Below, piece after piece: positions 48,485 through 57,640 of a DNA stretch of 58,038 bases. The stretch is from the NCBI GenBank assembly GCA_902776545.1, contig CACYQO010000010.1:1-58038 (forward strand), given 5' to 3'. The stretch comes from an uncultured Prevotellaceae bacterium (GTDB taxonomy: Bacteria > Bacteroidota > Bacteroidia > Bacteroidales > Bacteroidaceae). The position numbers and the translations under genes were made by a program. Positions within the stretch are counted from its first letter, which is position 1. Each line of letters begins with the position of its first letter. Below the pieces are notes generated by a model that ran no database searches, had not been told where the DNA came from, and saw only the letters and a list, made by a program, of their open reading frames with translations.

Positions 48485-48989
48485 AATTCTCTGCCTTTAT
48501 AAATTGTTGCTTGATCTGTTGTCGTGCCCTGAAGATATTGATTTTCACCTGTTCCTCTGTGACACTCAGGATCTTCGCTATTTCCTTATAACTCTTGCCC
48601 TCGAACTCCCGGAGCTGCATGCAACTGCGTTGTTTCTCGGGCAAGTTGTCGATGAGCTGCCTGACAAGTGCGATGCGGTCGCGCTGCATGGCCTGCTCTT
48701 CGGGATTGGATGAATAACTGTGGTCGGCTGCGTCATTCCCCTCTTCAAGACTCGGATTCTGATTTTCTGCTTTCCTCATCTTGTCAACGGCGATATTCCG
48801 ACAGATGGTGAGGCAGAAAGCTTCGATGGAGTCTAACTCCTCCCAGTGGTCTCGCCTGTTCCAGACCTTGATCATCGTCTCCTGAACCACGTCCTCCGCC
48901 TCCGCCGGATTGAGAGTGATGCGGAGTGCGAGCCGGTAAAGCTCATTTTTCAGCGGAAGGATATCATTCCGGAAACTGATCTTTTTCAT
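48474..48989 (-). CDS. ECF (sigma-70 family) RNA polymerase sigma factor
   Basis: 171 residues. Region 2: ILPLKNELYRLALRITLNPA with EAEDVVQETMIKVWNRRD, the polymerase-binding helix, and SIEAFCLTICRNIAVDKMRK for -10 recognition. Region 4: LPEKQRSCMQLREFEGKSYK, EIAKILSVTEEQVKINIFRA. Linker of ~35 residues rich in Asn/Glu/Ser. Together with the overlapping anti-sigma-like gene it forms a two-gene regulatory unit. The target regulon cannot be read here. Confidence 0.93.
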   Translation of the reverse strand: MKKISFRNDILPLKNELYRLALRITLNPAEAEDVVQETMIKVWNRRDHWEELDSIEAFCLTICRNIAVDKMRKAENQNPSLEEGNDAADHSYSSNPEEQAMQRDRIALVRQLIDNLPEKQRSCMQLREFEGKSYKEIAKILSVTEEQVKINIFRARQQIKQQFIKAENYGL

Positions 48990-49029
48990 CCTCTCTAATA
49001 TAAATGACGATTGGGAAACGCAAAAGTTA

Positions 49030-49061
49030 CAATAAAAGGCGAAAATTTTCGCCTTTTATTG
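49030..49061 (-). terminator. Terminator overlapping the argB stop
   Basis: A perfect 32-base palindrome whose halves read CAATAAAAGGCGAAAA and its complement; it includes the argB stop codon and supplies T-rich ends on both strands. Confidence 0.75.
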
Positions 49062-49829
49062 AATGATGGTGCCACTATGCCCGTCGAGAGCGGTAGCAAG
49101 TGTGATGATGACACGGGAGACACCTGCATCGATGGCGGCGAGGGCATTCTCGATCTTCGGCAACATACCGCCGCTGATAGTACCATCGGCTTTATATTTA
49201 ATAAAGTCCGCGCGCGTGATAAAAGGAATGACAGAGTCGTCATCGTCAGGATTGCGGAGCACGCCTTTCTTCTCAAAACTGAAGATCAGCGTCACATCAT
49301 AATATGAAGCAAGCGCTTTAGCAGTCTCACTGGCAATGGTGTCGGCATTGGTGTTGAGGATGTTTCCCTGCCCGTCGTGTGTCAGGGGAGCCATCACAGG
49401 GGTAACCCCTTCCTCGATGAGCCGGCTGAGCATCTGACCGTCAGCACGGTCCACATCACCCACGAAGCCAAAGTCGATGCCATCTTTCAATGGACGCTTA
49501 TGACTACGGATGACATCCATATCGGCACCCGTCAGTCCCAAGGCATTCACTCCGTTGGCCTGAAGACGTGCCACAAGGTTCTTGTTCACCAGTCCGCCAT
49601 AGACCATCGTCACCACACTGAGCATGTCAGCATCGGTAATGCGACGGCCACCCACCATCTTCGACTCGATGCCGAGGGTTTCTGCCACCTTCGTGGCCTT
49701 GCGACCACCACCATGCACCAAAACTTTTCGGCCTTCAATGGCGCTGAAGTCCTTCAGCAGCTGTGAGAGCTGAGCCTCATCTTCCACGACTGCCCCCCCC
49801 ACTTTCACTATAGTCAGATTCTCTTTCAT
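49056..49829 (-). CDS. argB: Acetylglutamate kinase
   Basis: 257 residues from MKENLTIVKVGGAVVEDE; an upstream in-frame Met (49847) gives an unlikely MQKRIK extension. It phosphorylates N-acyl-glutamate in arginine synthesis, cytoplasm. Motifs: KVGGAV (catalytic Lys), VHGGGRKATKV, LVNKNLVARLQANGVNALGL, GMLPKIENALAAIDAGV. In Bacteroides the pathway runs with N-succinyl intermediates, so the true substrate here may be succinylglutamate. A run of eight G codes the second and third glycines of KVGGAV and could slip. It is last in the run topA-aroK-speA-argB; a repeat-bearing 77-base gap separates it from speA. Confidence 0.93.
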   Translation of the reverse strand: MKENLTIVKVGGAVVEDEAQLSQLLKDFSAIEGRKVLVHGGGRKATKVAETLGIESKMVGGRRITDADMLSVVTMVYGGLVNKNLVARLQANGVNALGLTGADMDVIRSHKRPLKDGIDFGFVGDVDRADGQMLSRLIEEGVTPVMAPLTHDGQGNILNTNADTIASETAKALASYYDVTLIFSFEKKGVLRNPDDDDSVIPFITRADFIKYKADGTISGGMLPKIENALAAIDAGVSRVIITLATALDGHSGTIIQ

Positions 49830-49906
49830 CTTTATTCTTTTTTGCAACGGACTTCAGGACTTAAGGACTATCAAAAAGTCATTTAGTCGTGTAGTCCGTT
49901 GCTAAA
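49830..49906. repeat. Repeat-bearing gap between speA and argB
   Basis: Inverted pair GCAACGGACT (49844-49853) / AGTCCGTTGC (49893-49902) enclosing degenerate CAGGACTT/AAGGACTA units. Same class of 7-8 bp junction repeat as elsewhere in the window. Confidence 0.65.
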
Positions 49907-51799
49907 TTATTCAAGATAGGTATATCCGTAAAGCCCGGAGCGGTAGTTCGAAAGGAACTCCTTGCCCTCTTCGAGAGAGATCTTACCCTGCTTCACGCTC
50001 TTGGCCACCCAGACCTCAAGTTGACGGACGAGTTTCTTGGGATTATACTGCACGTACTCAAGCACTTCCTCCACCGTCTCACCATCGATAATCTGGTCGA
50101 TATGATAGGTGCCATCTTTCTCAGAAATATGTACGGCATTCGTATCGCCAAAGAGGTTGTGCATATCACCAAGAATCTCTTGATAGGCGCCCACGAGGAA
50201 GACACCCAGATAGTAGGGTTCGTTCTTCTTCAACGGATGCACAGGCAATGAGTGGGTATTATGCAGGTTAGTGGTGAAATTAGCGATCTTTCCATCCGAG
50301 TCGCAAGTGATATCCTGTATGGTGGCGTTGCGTGTCGGACGCTCGTCAAGTCGCTGGATGGGCATAATCGGGAACACCTGGTCGATGGCCCACGAGTCGC
50401 TAAGACTCTGGAAGAGCGAGAAGTTGCAGAAATACTTATCTGCCAACAGCTTGTCAATCTTCATTAGTTCCTCAGGGATATGCTTCAAGCTCTTGGCGAG
50501 AGCGTGGATCTCGTGACAGACACTCCAATACATCGCCTCCACCTCAGCCCGCGTCTTCAGGTCGACGATACCATGCGAGAACAAGTCGAGCACCTCCTCA
50601 CGGATCTGTTCGGCATCATGCCAGTCCTCCAGTACATTACGGGGCGAGAGGTTATCCCAGATCTCATAGAGATCCTTCACTAACTGGTGACTATTCTCGT
50701 CGGGTTCAAACTCTTCCGGCATCTCGGGCAGTGAAGCCGTTTCCAGCACGTCGATGACGAGCACGGAATGATGGGCTGCCAGCGAACGGCCGCTCTCGGT
50801 GATGATATTCGGGTGCGGCAGGTCATTCTTGTTCGCTGCATCCACGAAGGTATAGATACAGTCGTTGACGTATTCCTGAATAGAGTAGTTGACAGACGAT
50901 TCACTCGACGGCGAACGGGTGCCGTCATAATCGACGCCAAGTCCACCACCACAATCGACGAAATCGACATTATAACCCATCTTATGCAGTTGGATATAGA
51001 ACTGCGAGGCCTCACGGAGTGCTGTCTGGATACGACGGATCTTCGTGATCTGCGAACCGATATGGAAATGGATCAGCCTGAGACAATCTCGCATGTCCTT
51101 CTTATCCAATAATTCCAATGCCTCTAAAAGCTCCGCACTCGTCAGACCGAACTTCGAGGCATCGCCGCCGCTCTCCTCCCATTTGCCGGAGCCAGAGGAA
51201 GCCAGCTTGATGCGGATACCGATATTCGGACGGATATTCATCTTCTTGGCCTCGCGGGCGATGATCTCCAGTTCGTTCATCTTCTCCACGACGATGAAGA
51301 TCTGCTTGCCCATCTTCTGCGCCAACAGGGCCAGTTCGATATAGCTCTGGTCCTTATAGCCATTGCAGACGATGATCGAATCACTCTGACACTGCATGGC
51401 GATGACGGCATGCAACTCCGGCTTCGAACCGGCCTCCAGTCCGAGATTGAACTTCCGGCCATGAGAAATGATCTCCTCGACCACAGGCTGCATCTGGTTC
51501 ACCTTGATGGGATAGACCACATAGTTCTCGCCTTTGTAGTCGTACTCTTCGGAGGCTTTCTTGAAACAGCTCCATGTCTTCTCAATCCGGTTGTCAAGGA
51601 TATCGGGGAAACGGAGCAGCACAGGCGGCGTGACATCACGCAGCGCCAGTTCGTCCATCACCTCACGCAGATCGATCTGCGTACCGTTCTTGCAGGGTGT
51701 GACATAGACGTCGCCCTTCTCGTTGATGCCGAAATAGGAGGTGCCCCAACCATTGATGTTGTAGAGCTCCTTCGAGTCATCGATGGTCCATTTCTTCAT
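49907..51799 (-). CDS. speA: Biosynthetic arginine decarboxylase
   Basis: 630 residues, typical SpeA length. PLP enzyme converting arginine to agmatine, the first step of the agmatine route to putrescine/spermidine. PLP lysine K99 lies in VVYPIKVNQM; the alanine-racemase-type barrel has LRLIHFHIGSQITKIRRIQ, FVDCGGGLGVDYDG and ITESGRSLAAHHSV. The C-terminal barrel ends with the conserved GAYQEILGDMHNLFGDTNAV. The start overlaps the aroK stop by 4 bases, so translation is coupled. It sits beside argB, which makes its substrate's precursor. Confidence 0.96.
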   Translation of the reverse strand: MKKWTIDDSKELYNINGWGTSYFGINEKGDVYVTPCKNGTQIDLREVMDELALRDVTPPVLLRFPDILDNRIEKTWSCFKKASEEYDYKGENYVVYPIKVNQMQPVVEEIISHGRKFNLGLEAGSKPELHAVIAMQCQSDSIIVCNGYKDQSYIELALLAQKMGKQIFIVVEKMNELEIIAREAKKMNIRPNIGIRIKLASSGSGKWEESGGDASKFGLTSAELLEALELLDKKDMRDCLRLIHFHIGSQITKIRRIQTALREASQFYIQLHKMGYNVDFVDCGGGLGVDYDGTRSPSSESSVNYSIQEYVNDCIYTFVDAANKNDLPHPNIITESGRSLAAHHSVLVIDVLETASLPEMPEEFEPDENSHQLVKDLYEIWDNLSPRNVLEDWHDAEQIREEVLDLFSHGIVDLKTRAEVEAMYWSVCHEIHALAKSLKHIPEELMKIDKLLADKYFCNFSLFQSLSDSWAIDQVFPIMPIQRLDERPTRNATIQDITCDSDGKIANFTTNLHNTHSLPVHPLKKNEPYYLGVFLVGAYQEILGDMHNLFGDTNAVHISEKDGTYHIDQIIDGETVEEVLEYVQYNPKKLVRQLEVWVAKSVKQGKISLEEGKEFLSNYRSGLYGYTYLE

Positions 51800-52323
51800 A
51801 AGCCTAATAGTTCTTTTATTTTCTCGACACTGATTTTGATCTTATCATAGTTGTCCATGAGGCTGACATCGAGCGTGTAGCGCGCCTTCGTATAGAAAGG
51901 CTCACGCTTCTCAAGCTGTTCCTTGATGAACGTCAGCAACTCCTCTTTGCTCTTGCCTTTCAACAGCGGACGCTCCACCTTGGCCATCTGCAGATGCTTG
52001 TACAGCACCTCAGGCTCGGCCTTCAGATAGACCACTTGTCCTTGTTGGTTCATATAGTCCATATTGTCGAAGAAGCAGGGTGTGCCGCCACCGCAGCTGA
52101 TGATGACATCCTCGAATTCCGCCACCTCGTGGAGCATGTTATACTCAATCTTACGGAACCCTTCCTCTCCACGCTCTGCGAAGATCTCCGACACGGTTTT
52201 CCGCATACGGCTTTCGATATACCAGTCGAGATCGTAGAAGATGACGCCTAACTCCTTCGAGAGTGCCTTGCCGATGGTGGTCTTGCCGGCACCCATATAG
52301 CCTATGAGGATAATCCTGGTCAT
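51796..52323 (-). CDS. aroK: Shikimate kinase
   Basis: 175 residues from MTRIILIGYMGAGKTTIGK (ATG 52323, overlapping the topA stop by 4 bases). It phosphorylates shikimate in the chorismate pathway. Walker A GYMGAGKT at 8-15, shikimate-binding DLDWYIE at ~32-38, GFRKIEYNML, and CGGGTPC for substrate contact. The lid motif RPLLKGK is present. Coupled by 4-base overlaps on both sides (topA and speA), an arrangement shared by many Bacteroidales. Confidence 0.95.
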   Translation of the reverse strand: MTRIILIGYMGAGKTTIGKALSKELGVIFYDLDWYIESRMRKTVSEIFAERGEEGFRKIEYNMLHEVAEFEDVIISCGGGTPCFFDNMDYMNQQGQVVYLKAEPEVLYKHLQMAKVERPLLKGKSKEELLTFIKEQLEKREPFYTKARYTLDVSLMDNYDKIKISVEKIKELLGL

Positions 52324-54632
52324 TTGTTGATCACCTTCATGCACTCCTCGAGGGTCAGTTCTGCAGCCTTCTCGTGCATACTCTTCGGCAGGCGGTAGTT
52401 CTTGCCGTCGTAGACGAGGTAAGGACCATAACGGCCGTCAAGCACTTCCAGTTTCGGATCTTCGGCAAATGTCTTCAGATGCTTGCGCTTCTCCTCCTGC
52501 TGTTTCTCCTGAATGAGCTCAATAGCCTCATCGAGGGTGATGGACATGGGGTCAACACCTTTGGGCACCGATGTATACTTGCGGTCGTAAAGGATATAGG
52601 GACCGAAACGACCTGCTCCGATGGTGACGGGCTTACCTTGATAGTCACCGATCTCACGGGGCAGCTTAAACAGTTCCAGCGCCTCTTCGAGGGTGATGGT
52701 CTCGATGCTCTTGTCCTTCGGCATCTGGGCGAACGTCGGCTTCTCGTTATCGTCAGCGGTACCGATCTGTACGACTGGGCCGAAACGACCAATCTTCACG
52801 AAGACGGGCTTGCCACTCTTGGGATCCTTACCCAGCACACGCTCACCTGCCTTATGCTGGTCGCGACTGTTGATGGTATGCTCCACCGTCGGCTCAAACT
52901 CCTTATAGAACGAGTGCATCATATCCTTCCAACGCTCGCCGCCCTCGGCAATCTTATCGAAGTCCTGCTCCACTTTGGCTGTGAAGTTGTAATCCATAAT
53001 CTCTGTGAAGTTCTTCATCAGGAAGTCGTTGACCACCGTACCGATATCGGTAGGAATCAACTTGCCCTTCTCCGAACCTACAATCTCCTTACGGGTTTTC
53101 TGACTGATCTGCTTACCTTTCAGCTGATAGACGGTATACGGACGGTCCTCACCCTTCTTGTCACCCTTCTGCACATACTCGCGCTGCTGGATGGTGCTGA
53201 TGGTGGGCGCATAAGTTGACGGACGGCCGATACCCAGCTCCTCCATCTTATGCACCAGACTGGCTTCAGTATAGCGCTGGGGACCGGCGACAAAACGCTC
53301 GATGGCGTTGATCTCACGACGTGTGAGTTCCTGACCTTCGCTCAGCGGGGGAAGGATATGACCAAACTCCTCTTGCTGGTCTTCATCGTCGAAGGACTCA
53401 CGGTAAACCTTGATGAAACCGTCGAATTTCACAACCTCACCTTGGGCGATGAACTCCTCCTGACTCCTGACTCCCGACTTCTGACTCCTGATGGCAATCG
53501 TCACCGTCGTCTTCTCAATCTCTGCATCAGCCATCTGACTGGCCACCGTACGCTTCCAGATCAGTTCGTACAGACGCTTCTCCTGGGCAGAACCCTCAAT
53601 CTCTGCACGATCCATATAGGTGGGACGAATGGCCTCGTGAGCCTCTTGGGCACCCTTCGCGTTAGTGTGATACTGACGCGTCTTGCTGTATTCCTGGCCA
53701 TAGAGACGTATAATCTCCTCCTTGCTGGCACCCAGACAGAGATTCGACAGGTTGACAGAGTCGGTACGCATATAGGTAATCTGTCCGCTCTCATACAGGT
53801 GCTGGGCGATCATCATCGTTTGACTGACGGTAAGGCCGAGCTTACGGGCAGCCTCCTGTTGCAGGGTTGACGTTGTGAATGGGGGAGCCGGCGTACGCTT
53901 GACGGGCTTCTTGACGATGCTCTCAACCGTATAGTCAGAGGTCTTGCATTGCTCGAGGAAGGTCATCACCTCTTCTTCCGTCTTGAAACGGTTGCCCAAC
54001 TGTGCCTTCACCTCTGTCGCAGAGCCGTCGGGATTGGTGATGGCGAAGACGCCGTTCACAATGTAATAAATCTCACTCTTGAAATTCTGAATCTCACGCT
54101 CACGCTCCACAATGAGTCTGACGGCCACACTCTGCACACGTCCGGCAGAGAGGGCGGGCTTCACCTTGCGCCACAGTACGGGTGAGAGTTTGAAACCGAC
54201 GATACGGTCCAGCACACGACGGGCCTGCTGGGCATTCACCAGATTCATATCCAGATGACGGGGATGTTCGATAGCATCGAGGATGGCGGGCTTGGTGATC
54301 TCATGGAACACGATACGGTTCGTCTTCTTGCTGTCCAGACCTAACACCTCACACAAGTGCCAGGAGATGGCTTCTCCCTCACGGTCTTCATCGGATGCCA
54401 GCCAAACCTTCTCGGCCTTACGGGCTTTATCGCGGAGGTCTGCCACCAGCTTAGCCTTCTCTTCTGGAATTTCATATTCCGGTTCGAGCGTCTTCTCATC
54501 GACACTCAACTCTTTCTTCTTCAAGTCGCGGATGTGGCCATAGCTCGACATCACCTTGAAATCTGTTCCGAGGAACTTCTCAATCGTCTTCGCCTTAGCC
54601 GGAGACTCCACGATCACTAAGTTTTTCTGCAT
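52320..54632 (-). CDS. topA: DNA topoisomerase I
   Basis: 770 residues from MQKNLVIVESPAKAKTIEKF. Toprim motif ESPAKAKT and DEDREGEAISWHLCEVLG with the Mg-binding DxDxE; active-site Tyr ~287 in QITYMRTDSVNLS. The C-terminus has three GRFGP/GRYGP repeats (GRFGPVVQIG, GRFGPYILYD, GRYGPYLVYD) instead of zinc fingers, as in other Bacteroidetes. It relaxes negative supercoils. A short linker, RSQKSGVRSQEEF, is encoded by GACTCCTGA-type repeats at ~53458-53495 and is likely a late expansion in a loop. Promoter box TACTTTTG at 54670-54663. Confidence 0.96.
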   Translation of the reverse strand: MQKNLVIVESPAKAKTIEKFLGTDFKVMSSYGHIRDLKKKELSVDEKTLEPEYEIPEEKAKLVADLRDKARKAEKVWLASDEDREGEAISWHLCEVLGLDSKKTNRIVFHEITKPAILDAIEHPRHLDMNLVNAQQARRVLDRIVGFKLSPVLWRKVKPALSAGRVQSVAVRLIVEREREIQNFKSEIYYIVNGVFAITNPDGSATEVKAQLGNRFKTEEEVMTFLEQCKTSDYTVESIVKKPVKRTPAPPFTTSTLQQEAARKLGLTVSQTMMIAQHLYESGQITYMRTDSVNLSNLCLGASKEEIIRLYGQEYSKTRQYHTNAKGAQEAHEAIRPTYMDRAEIEGSAQEKRLYELIWKRTVASQMADAEIEKTTVTIAIRSQKSGVRSQEEFIAQGEVVKFDGFIKVYRESFDDEDQQEEFGHILPPLSEGQELTRREINAIERFVAGPQRYTEASLVHKMEELGIGRPSTYAPTISTIQQREYVQKGDKKGEDRPYTVYQLKGKQISQKTRKEIVGSEKGKLIPTDIGTVVNDFLMKNFTEIMDYNFTAKVEQDFDKIAEGGERWKDMMHSFYKEFEPTVEHTINSRDQHKAGERVLGKDPKSGKPVFVKIGRFGPVVQIGTADDNEKPTFAQMPKDKSIETITLEEALELFKLPREIGDYQGKPVTIGAGRFGPYILYDRKYTSVPKGVDPMSITLDEAIELIQEKQQEEKRKHLKTFAEDPKLEVLDGRYGPYLVYDGKNYRLPKSMHEKAAELTLEECMKVINK

Positions 54633-54740
54633 ACTTTTATCGTTTTGTTTTCTTACGGGCTGCAAAAGTAAGCAAAAAACGCTATCACACCTTATTTATA
54701 TAGAGGATTTTTTGTTTTATTAACTATTTCACCTTTTCAC

Positions 54741-54826
54741 CTATCACTTTTCACCTATCACTTCTCACTTTTCACCTTTCACTTCTCACTTTTCACTTCT
54801 CACTTTTCACTTCTCACTTTTCACTG
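54741..54826. repeat. CACTTTT/CACTTCT repeat between topA and NUDIX
   Basis: About eleven degenerate 7-8 bp units of the kind CACTTTTC, CACTTCTC and CACCTATC. The tract runs into the NUDIX gene and supplies its last codons and stop (KSEK then TGA). Confidence 0.9.
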
Positions 54827-55352
54827 CTCTTTTTAAAAACCGGTGTACGGCCTCCCGGATAGAACGCAGTCCGAAGCGTTCCACATAGATCTCACGAAGG
54901 GGTAGCCATGTGAGTTCGGCCGCATCATCACCCGCCTTCATCTCGACATCCTCAGTCACATGACAGAGGAAGAAGAAATCGAGCGTATGGATGTCCATTC
55001 CCGAATAGTGATAGACATTGGGGATGGAGAACATATACTTCACGTCGGCGGCGCTAATTACCAGACCCGTCTCTTCCTGTATCTCCCTCACCATACCCTG
55101 TTCGGCATTCTCGTTATTGTCCACAAAACCACCAGGCAGGTCGAGCGTACCTTTGGCCGGCTCCTTCCCGCGACGGGCCACCAACAGCTCACCCTTCTCG
55201 TTGACGATAAAGGCAGCCGTCGAGGCACGCGGGTTCTGATAATACGTAAAACCGCAGTTGGCACAGTGCCTGCTCAAGGCGTTATGGATCTTAAAATCGT
55301 TACTGCCACACTTCGGACAATAGCGAAATATCTCTAATGGATGGTCTTTCAT
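54807..55352 (-). CDS. NUDIX hydrolase with N-terminal zinc ribbon
   Basis: 181 residues. Zinc ribbon C12, C15, C30, C33 (YCPKCGS, RHCANCGF) as in NADH pyrophosphatase NudC relatives. A complete Nudix box lies at 75-97 (GFVDNNENAEQGMVREIQEE then TGL, matching G-x5-E-x7-REUxEExGU). It hydrolyses a nucleoside diphosphate linked to another moiety; the exact substrate is unknown because the NudC SQPWPFPxS signature is missing. Cytoplasmic. The stop codon is within a junction repeat, so the last residues (KSEK) are repeat-derived. It is 19 bases after the second SASA esterase gene. Confidence 0.92.
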   Translation of the reverse strand: MKDHPLEIFRYCPKCGSNDFKIHNALSRHCANCGFTYYQNPRASTAAFIVNEKGELLVARRGKEPAKGTLDLPGGFVDNNENAEQGMVREIQEETGLVISAADVKYMFSIPNVYHYSGMDIHTLDFFFLCHVTEDVEMKAGDDAAELTWLPLREIYVERFGLRSIREAVHRFLKRAVKSEK

Positions 55353-55371
55353 ACCAATCGTAAATCGTAAA

Positions 55372-56826
55372 TCACCAGTTGTCTGTGCGGAAGGGGAAGA
55401 GGGGCAGGTTTCCGCCGTTCTTCACATTACCGATCTGGAAGTTCTTGAAACAATAACGCACGGCGACAGGTTGTTTCACTTCGGGAGCCGTCACGATAAT
55501 AGCCTCATCCCAATAGCCGCCGCCAGGCTGCCAGAAGTGACGAGCCTGAGCCGGATAGAAAACACGGTCCTCACCAGCCACCTCGAAACCCTCCATCTGC
55601 TCGAAGGGAGCATCACACCAATAGTTGTCCTGCAGATGAATGAACACCGTATCACCCTTGATGGTCATATCCTTATACGACGAACTCTTATACTGGACGG
55701 TCTCAAAGCCATAGTCGCGGTTCAGAGCCGTGAAGGCCAGGCGCTCACCCACCTGCTGCTTCTGCGTCGGATGGATCTGCGTGGTCTCGTAGGGATAGAC
55801 GAGGTCGTTGATGCACACGAGCGAGCTGTTTGGAATGATCTGCGCAGCCTTCCACTGCTGTTCACGCAGGAGGGCACCGCTGATGGCATTGTCGTTGTCA
55901 TCATACCTGTAAGGTGCAATCTGCACGAAATAGAAGGGAATCTCACCCAGGCCGAACTGTGAGCGCCACTGGTCTACCAACAGTTTCATCCGTTCAGAAT
56001 ACTGGTCGCCTGGATCACCCACGTTCGAACAGCCCTGATAATAAAGGATACCCTTCACCGTGAAGTTCAGGATGGGGTTAAACGTCCCGTTTCCCCAGAG
56101 CAGCGAACGGTGATAATCCCACTGAGCCCACTTATTGCAGATCTCCACCGAGTCGGTGGGATCACTGGAATATTTCTCCAGATTCTCCTTCGTCAGCCAG
56201 CTCTCTACGCGCGAACCTCCTTTATTTGCTTCGATAAGACCCACGGGGATGTCGAGCGTCCGGCTCAGCAGGCGGGCGAAGAAATAACCTGTAGCCGAGA
56301 ACTCACCGACGGTCTTCGGCGAACACTGACGCCACTCACACTGCGCATCATCCTGCGGCGTGGCCCTCATGATGCTGGGAATCTTCACGCTACGTACACC
56401 TTTCGATTGGGCGGCATCAAGCACATGGTGATTGTAGCCTTCCACCGGACACATGCCGAAACCCTTCACGGGCATCTCCATGTTCGACTGTCCGGCACAG
56501 ACCCATACCTCGCCGCTGACGACATTATTGATCGTCACCGCTTCACCGTCGTCGAACGTGATGCTCAACGGCTGATAGCCTGCTTTCGGTGTCCTGACCT
56601 TCACCAGCCAGCGGCCGTCCTTGCCAGCCTTGGCCGTTACCTTCTGGTCGCTCCACGAGGTGGTGACCGTCACCGTCCGTCCAGGCGCTGCCCAACCCCA
56701 GAGGCGGGCGTCTGTCTGCTGTTGTAATACCATGTTGTCGCCAATGAGATGGGGCAACCTGACCTTGGCCTGAACACAGCAGACTACTGCTGCCAGCACC
56801 GTAAAAAGAATCATTCGTTTGTTCAT
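55372..56826 (-). CDS. Sialate O-acetylesterase-family (SASA/SGNH) carbohydrate esterase
   Basis: 484 residues. Signal peptide MNKRMILFTVLAAVVCCVQA, so exported. An Ig-like N-terminal domain (RLPHLIGDNMVLQQQTDARL) is followed by the SGNH block VWVCAGQSNMEMPVKGFG with catalytic Ser. GYFFARLLSRTLDIPVGLIE, YYQGCSNVGDP and IHPTQKQQVGERLA (His block) complete the site. It is shorter than the esterase at 15474 because it lacks the jelly-roll insert. It removes O-acetyl groups from glycans in the periplasm or at the surface; sialic acid or xylan both possible. Promoter box TAACTTTG at 56862-56855. Confidence 0.9.
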   Translation of the reverse strand: MNKRMILFTVLAAVVCCVQAKVRLPHLIGDNMVLQQQTDARLWGWAAPGRTVTVTTSWSDQKVTAKAGKDGRWLVKVRTPKAGYQPLSITFDDGEAVTINNVVSGEVWVCAGQSNMEMPVKGFGMCPVEGYNHHVLDAAQSKGVRSVKIPSIMRATPQDDAQCEWRQCSPKTVGEFSATGYFFARLLSRTLDIPVGLIEANKGGSRVESWLTKENLEKYSSDPTDSVEICNKWAQWDYHRSLLWGNGTFNPILNFTVKGILYYQGCSNVGDPGDQYSERMKLLVDQWRSQFGLGEIPFYFVQIAPYRYDDNDNAISGALLREQQWKAAQIIPNSSLVCINDLVYPYETTQIHPTQKQQVGERLAFTALNRDYGFETVQYKSSSYKDMTIKGDTVFIHLQDNYWCDAPFEQMEGFEVAGEDRVFYPAQARHFWQPGGGYWDEAIIVTAPEVKQPVAVRYCFKNFQIGNVKNGGNLPLFPFRTDNW

Positions 56827-56912
56827 ATCCGTTCTTGTTTTTAGTTTCTGCGTGCAAAGTTAATGCAATATCTTGAGAAAACAGCCTCAATTATTAAAAA
56901 TTAGGTTAAATG

Positions 56913-56944
56913 TTTGGTAGTTTCATATATTTGTCTTATCTTTG
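56913..56944 (+). promoter_or_regulatory. Promoter of outer-membrane protein gene
   Basis: TTTG 56913-56916, 20 bases, TATCTTTG 56937-56944: exact consensus, with a ~50-base A/T-rich leader, as for highly expressed genes. Confidence 0.8.
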
Positions 56945-57003
56945 CGGTGAAATATCAATAAATAAAAGCAAACATTATTAATAACCCATTAAAAATTAAG
57001 CTT

Positions 57004-57573
57004 ATGAAAAAGATTTTATTGTTAGCAGTCGTGCTGTTTGCAAGCCTGAATGCAAGTGCACAACAGGATGAAGGAACATGGTCAATCACCCCGAAGGTAG
57101 GTTTCAACCTCGCCAATATCGTTGGTGACCACACAGATGGCTACAGCATGAAGTTCGCCCTCTTTGGCGGTGCAGAAGCCATGTATCAAGTGACACCCAT
57201 GATCGGTCTCTCTGGCGGTTTACTGTTCTCTGCTCAGGGATGTGAGTTGGAAGGTGATGCCAGCATCGCACTGACAAACCTGAACATCCCATTGATGGCT
57301 AACTTCTATGTCGCTGAGAACCTGGCCTTGAAGATTGGTCTGCAACCCGATTTCAACCTCTCGGGAAAATATAAGTACAATGGCGGTTCTTCCGATATCT
57401 CCAGCACTCAGACTGTAGTGCTTGATATCCCCTTCGGCATTTCCTATGATATTTCCGACTTTGTCATTGACGCCCGTTACAACCTGGGTGTCTCTAAGAT
57501 CTTCAAGGGCGAGGGTGGCAGCCAGCGCAACAGTGTGTTCCAAATCAGCGTTGGTTATAAGTTCCAGTTATAA
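57004..57573 (+). CDS. PorT-family outer-membrane beta-barrel protein
   Basis: 189 residues. Signal peptide MKKILLLAVVLFASLNASAQ. The remainder is alternating strands ending in aromatic residues (WSITPKVGFNLANIV, ISYDISDFVIDARYNLGVSK, QISVGYKFQL), the plan of a small 8-stranded PorT/OmpA-like barrel ending in Leu. Function unknown; such proteins are abundant in the outer membrane of Prevotella. It has its own consensus promoter with a long A-rich leader and its own terminator, so it is a single-gene unit. Confidence 0.85.
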   Translation: MKKILLLAVVLFASLNASAQQDEGTWSITPKVGFNLANIVGDHTDGYSMKFALFGGAEAMYQVTPMIGLSGGLLFSAQGCELEGDASIALTNLNIPLMANFYVAENLALKIGLQPDFNLSGKYKYNGGSSDISSTQTVVLDIPFGISYDISDFVIDARYNLGVSKIFKGEGGSQRNSVFQISVGYKFQL

Positions 57574-57596
57574 CAGACATTTCTTTTAAAAACTCA

Positions 57597-57628
57597 AAGC
57601 CTCACATGGGACATCTCATGTGAGGCTT
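57597..57628 (+). terminator. Terminator of outer-membrane protein gene
   Basis: Perfect 12-bp stem AAGCCTCACATG / CATGTGAGGCTT with an 8-base loop, followed by AAATTTTAC. The stem sequence resembles the motif of element F just downstream. Confidence 0.75.
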
Positions 57629-57640
57629 AAATTTTACATT

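Noticed and set aside
49794-49800. Run of eight C (G on coding strand) in argB as a contingency locus
   Set aside because: It encodes conserved glycines of the active-site loop; in a housekeeping gene this is more simply explained by GGG-GGG codons than by selected slippage.
57597-57628. First unit of array F as a mobile inverted repeat
   Set aside because: Its perfect stem and position just after a stop codon are explained by a terminator, although its motif resembles set F.
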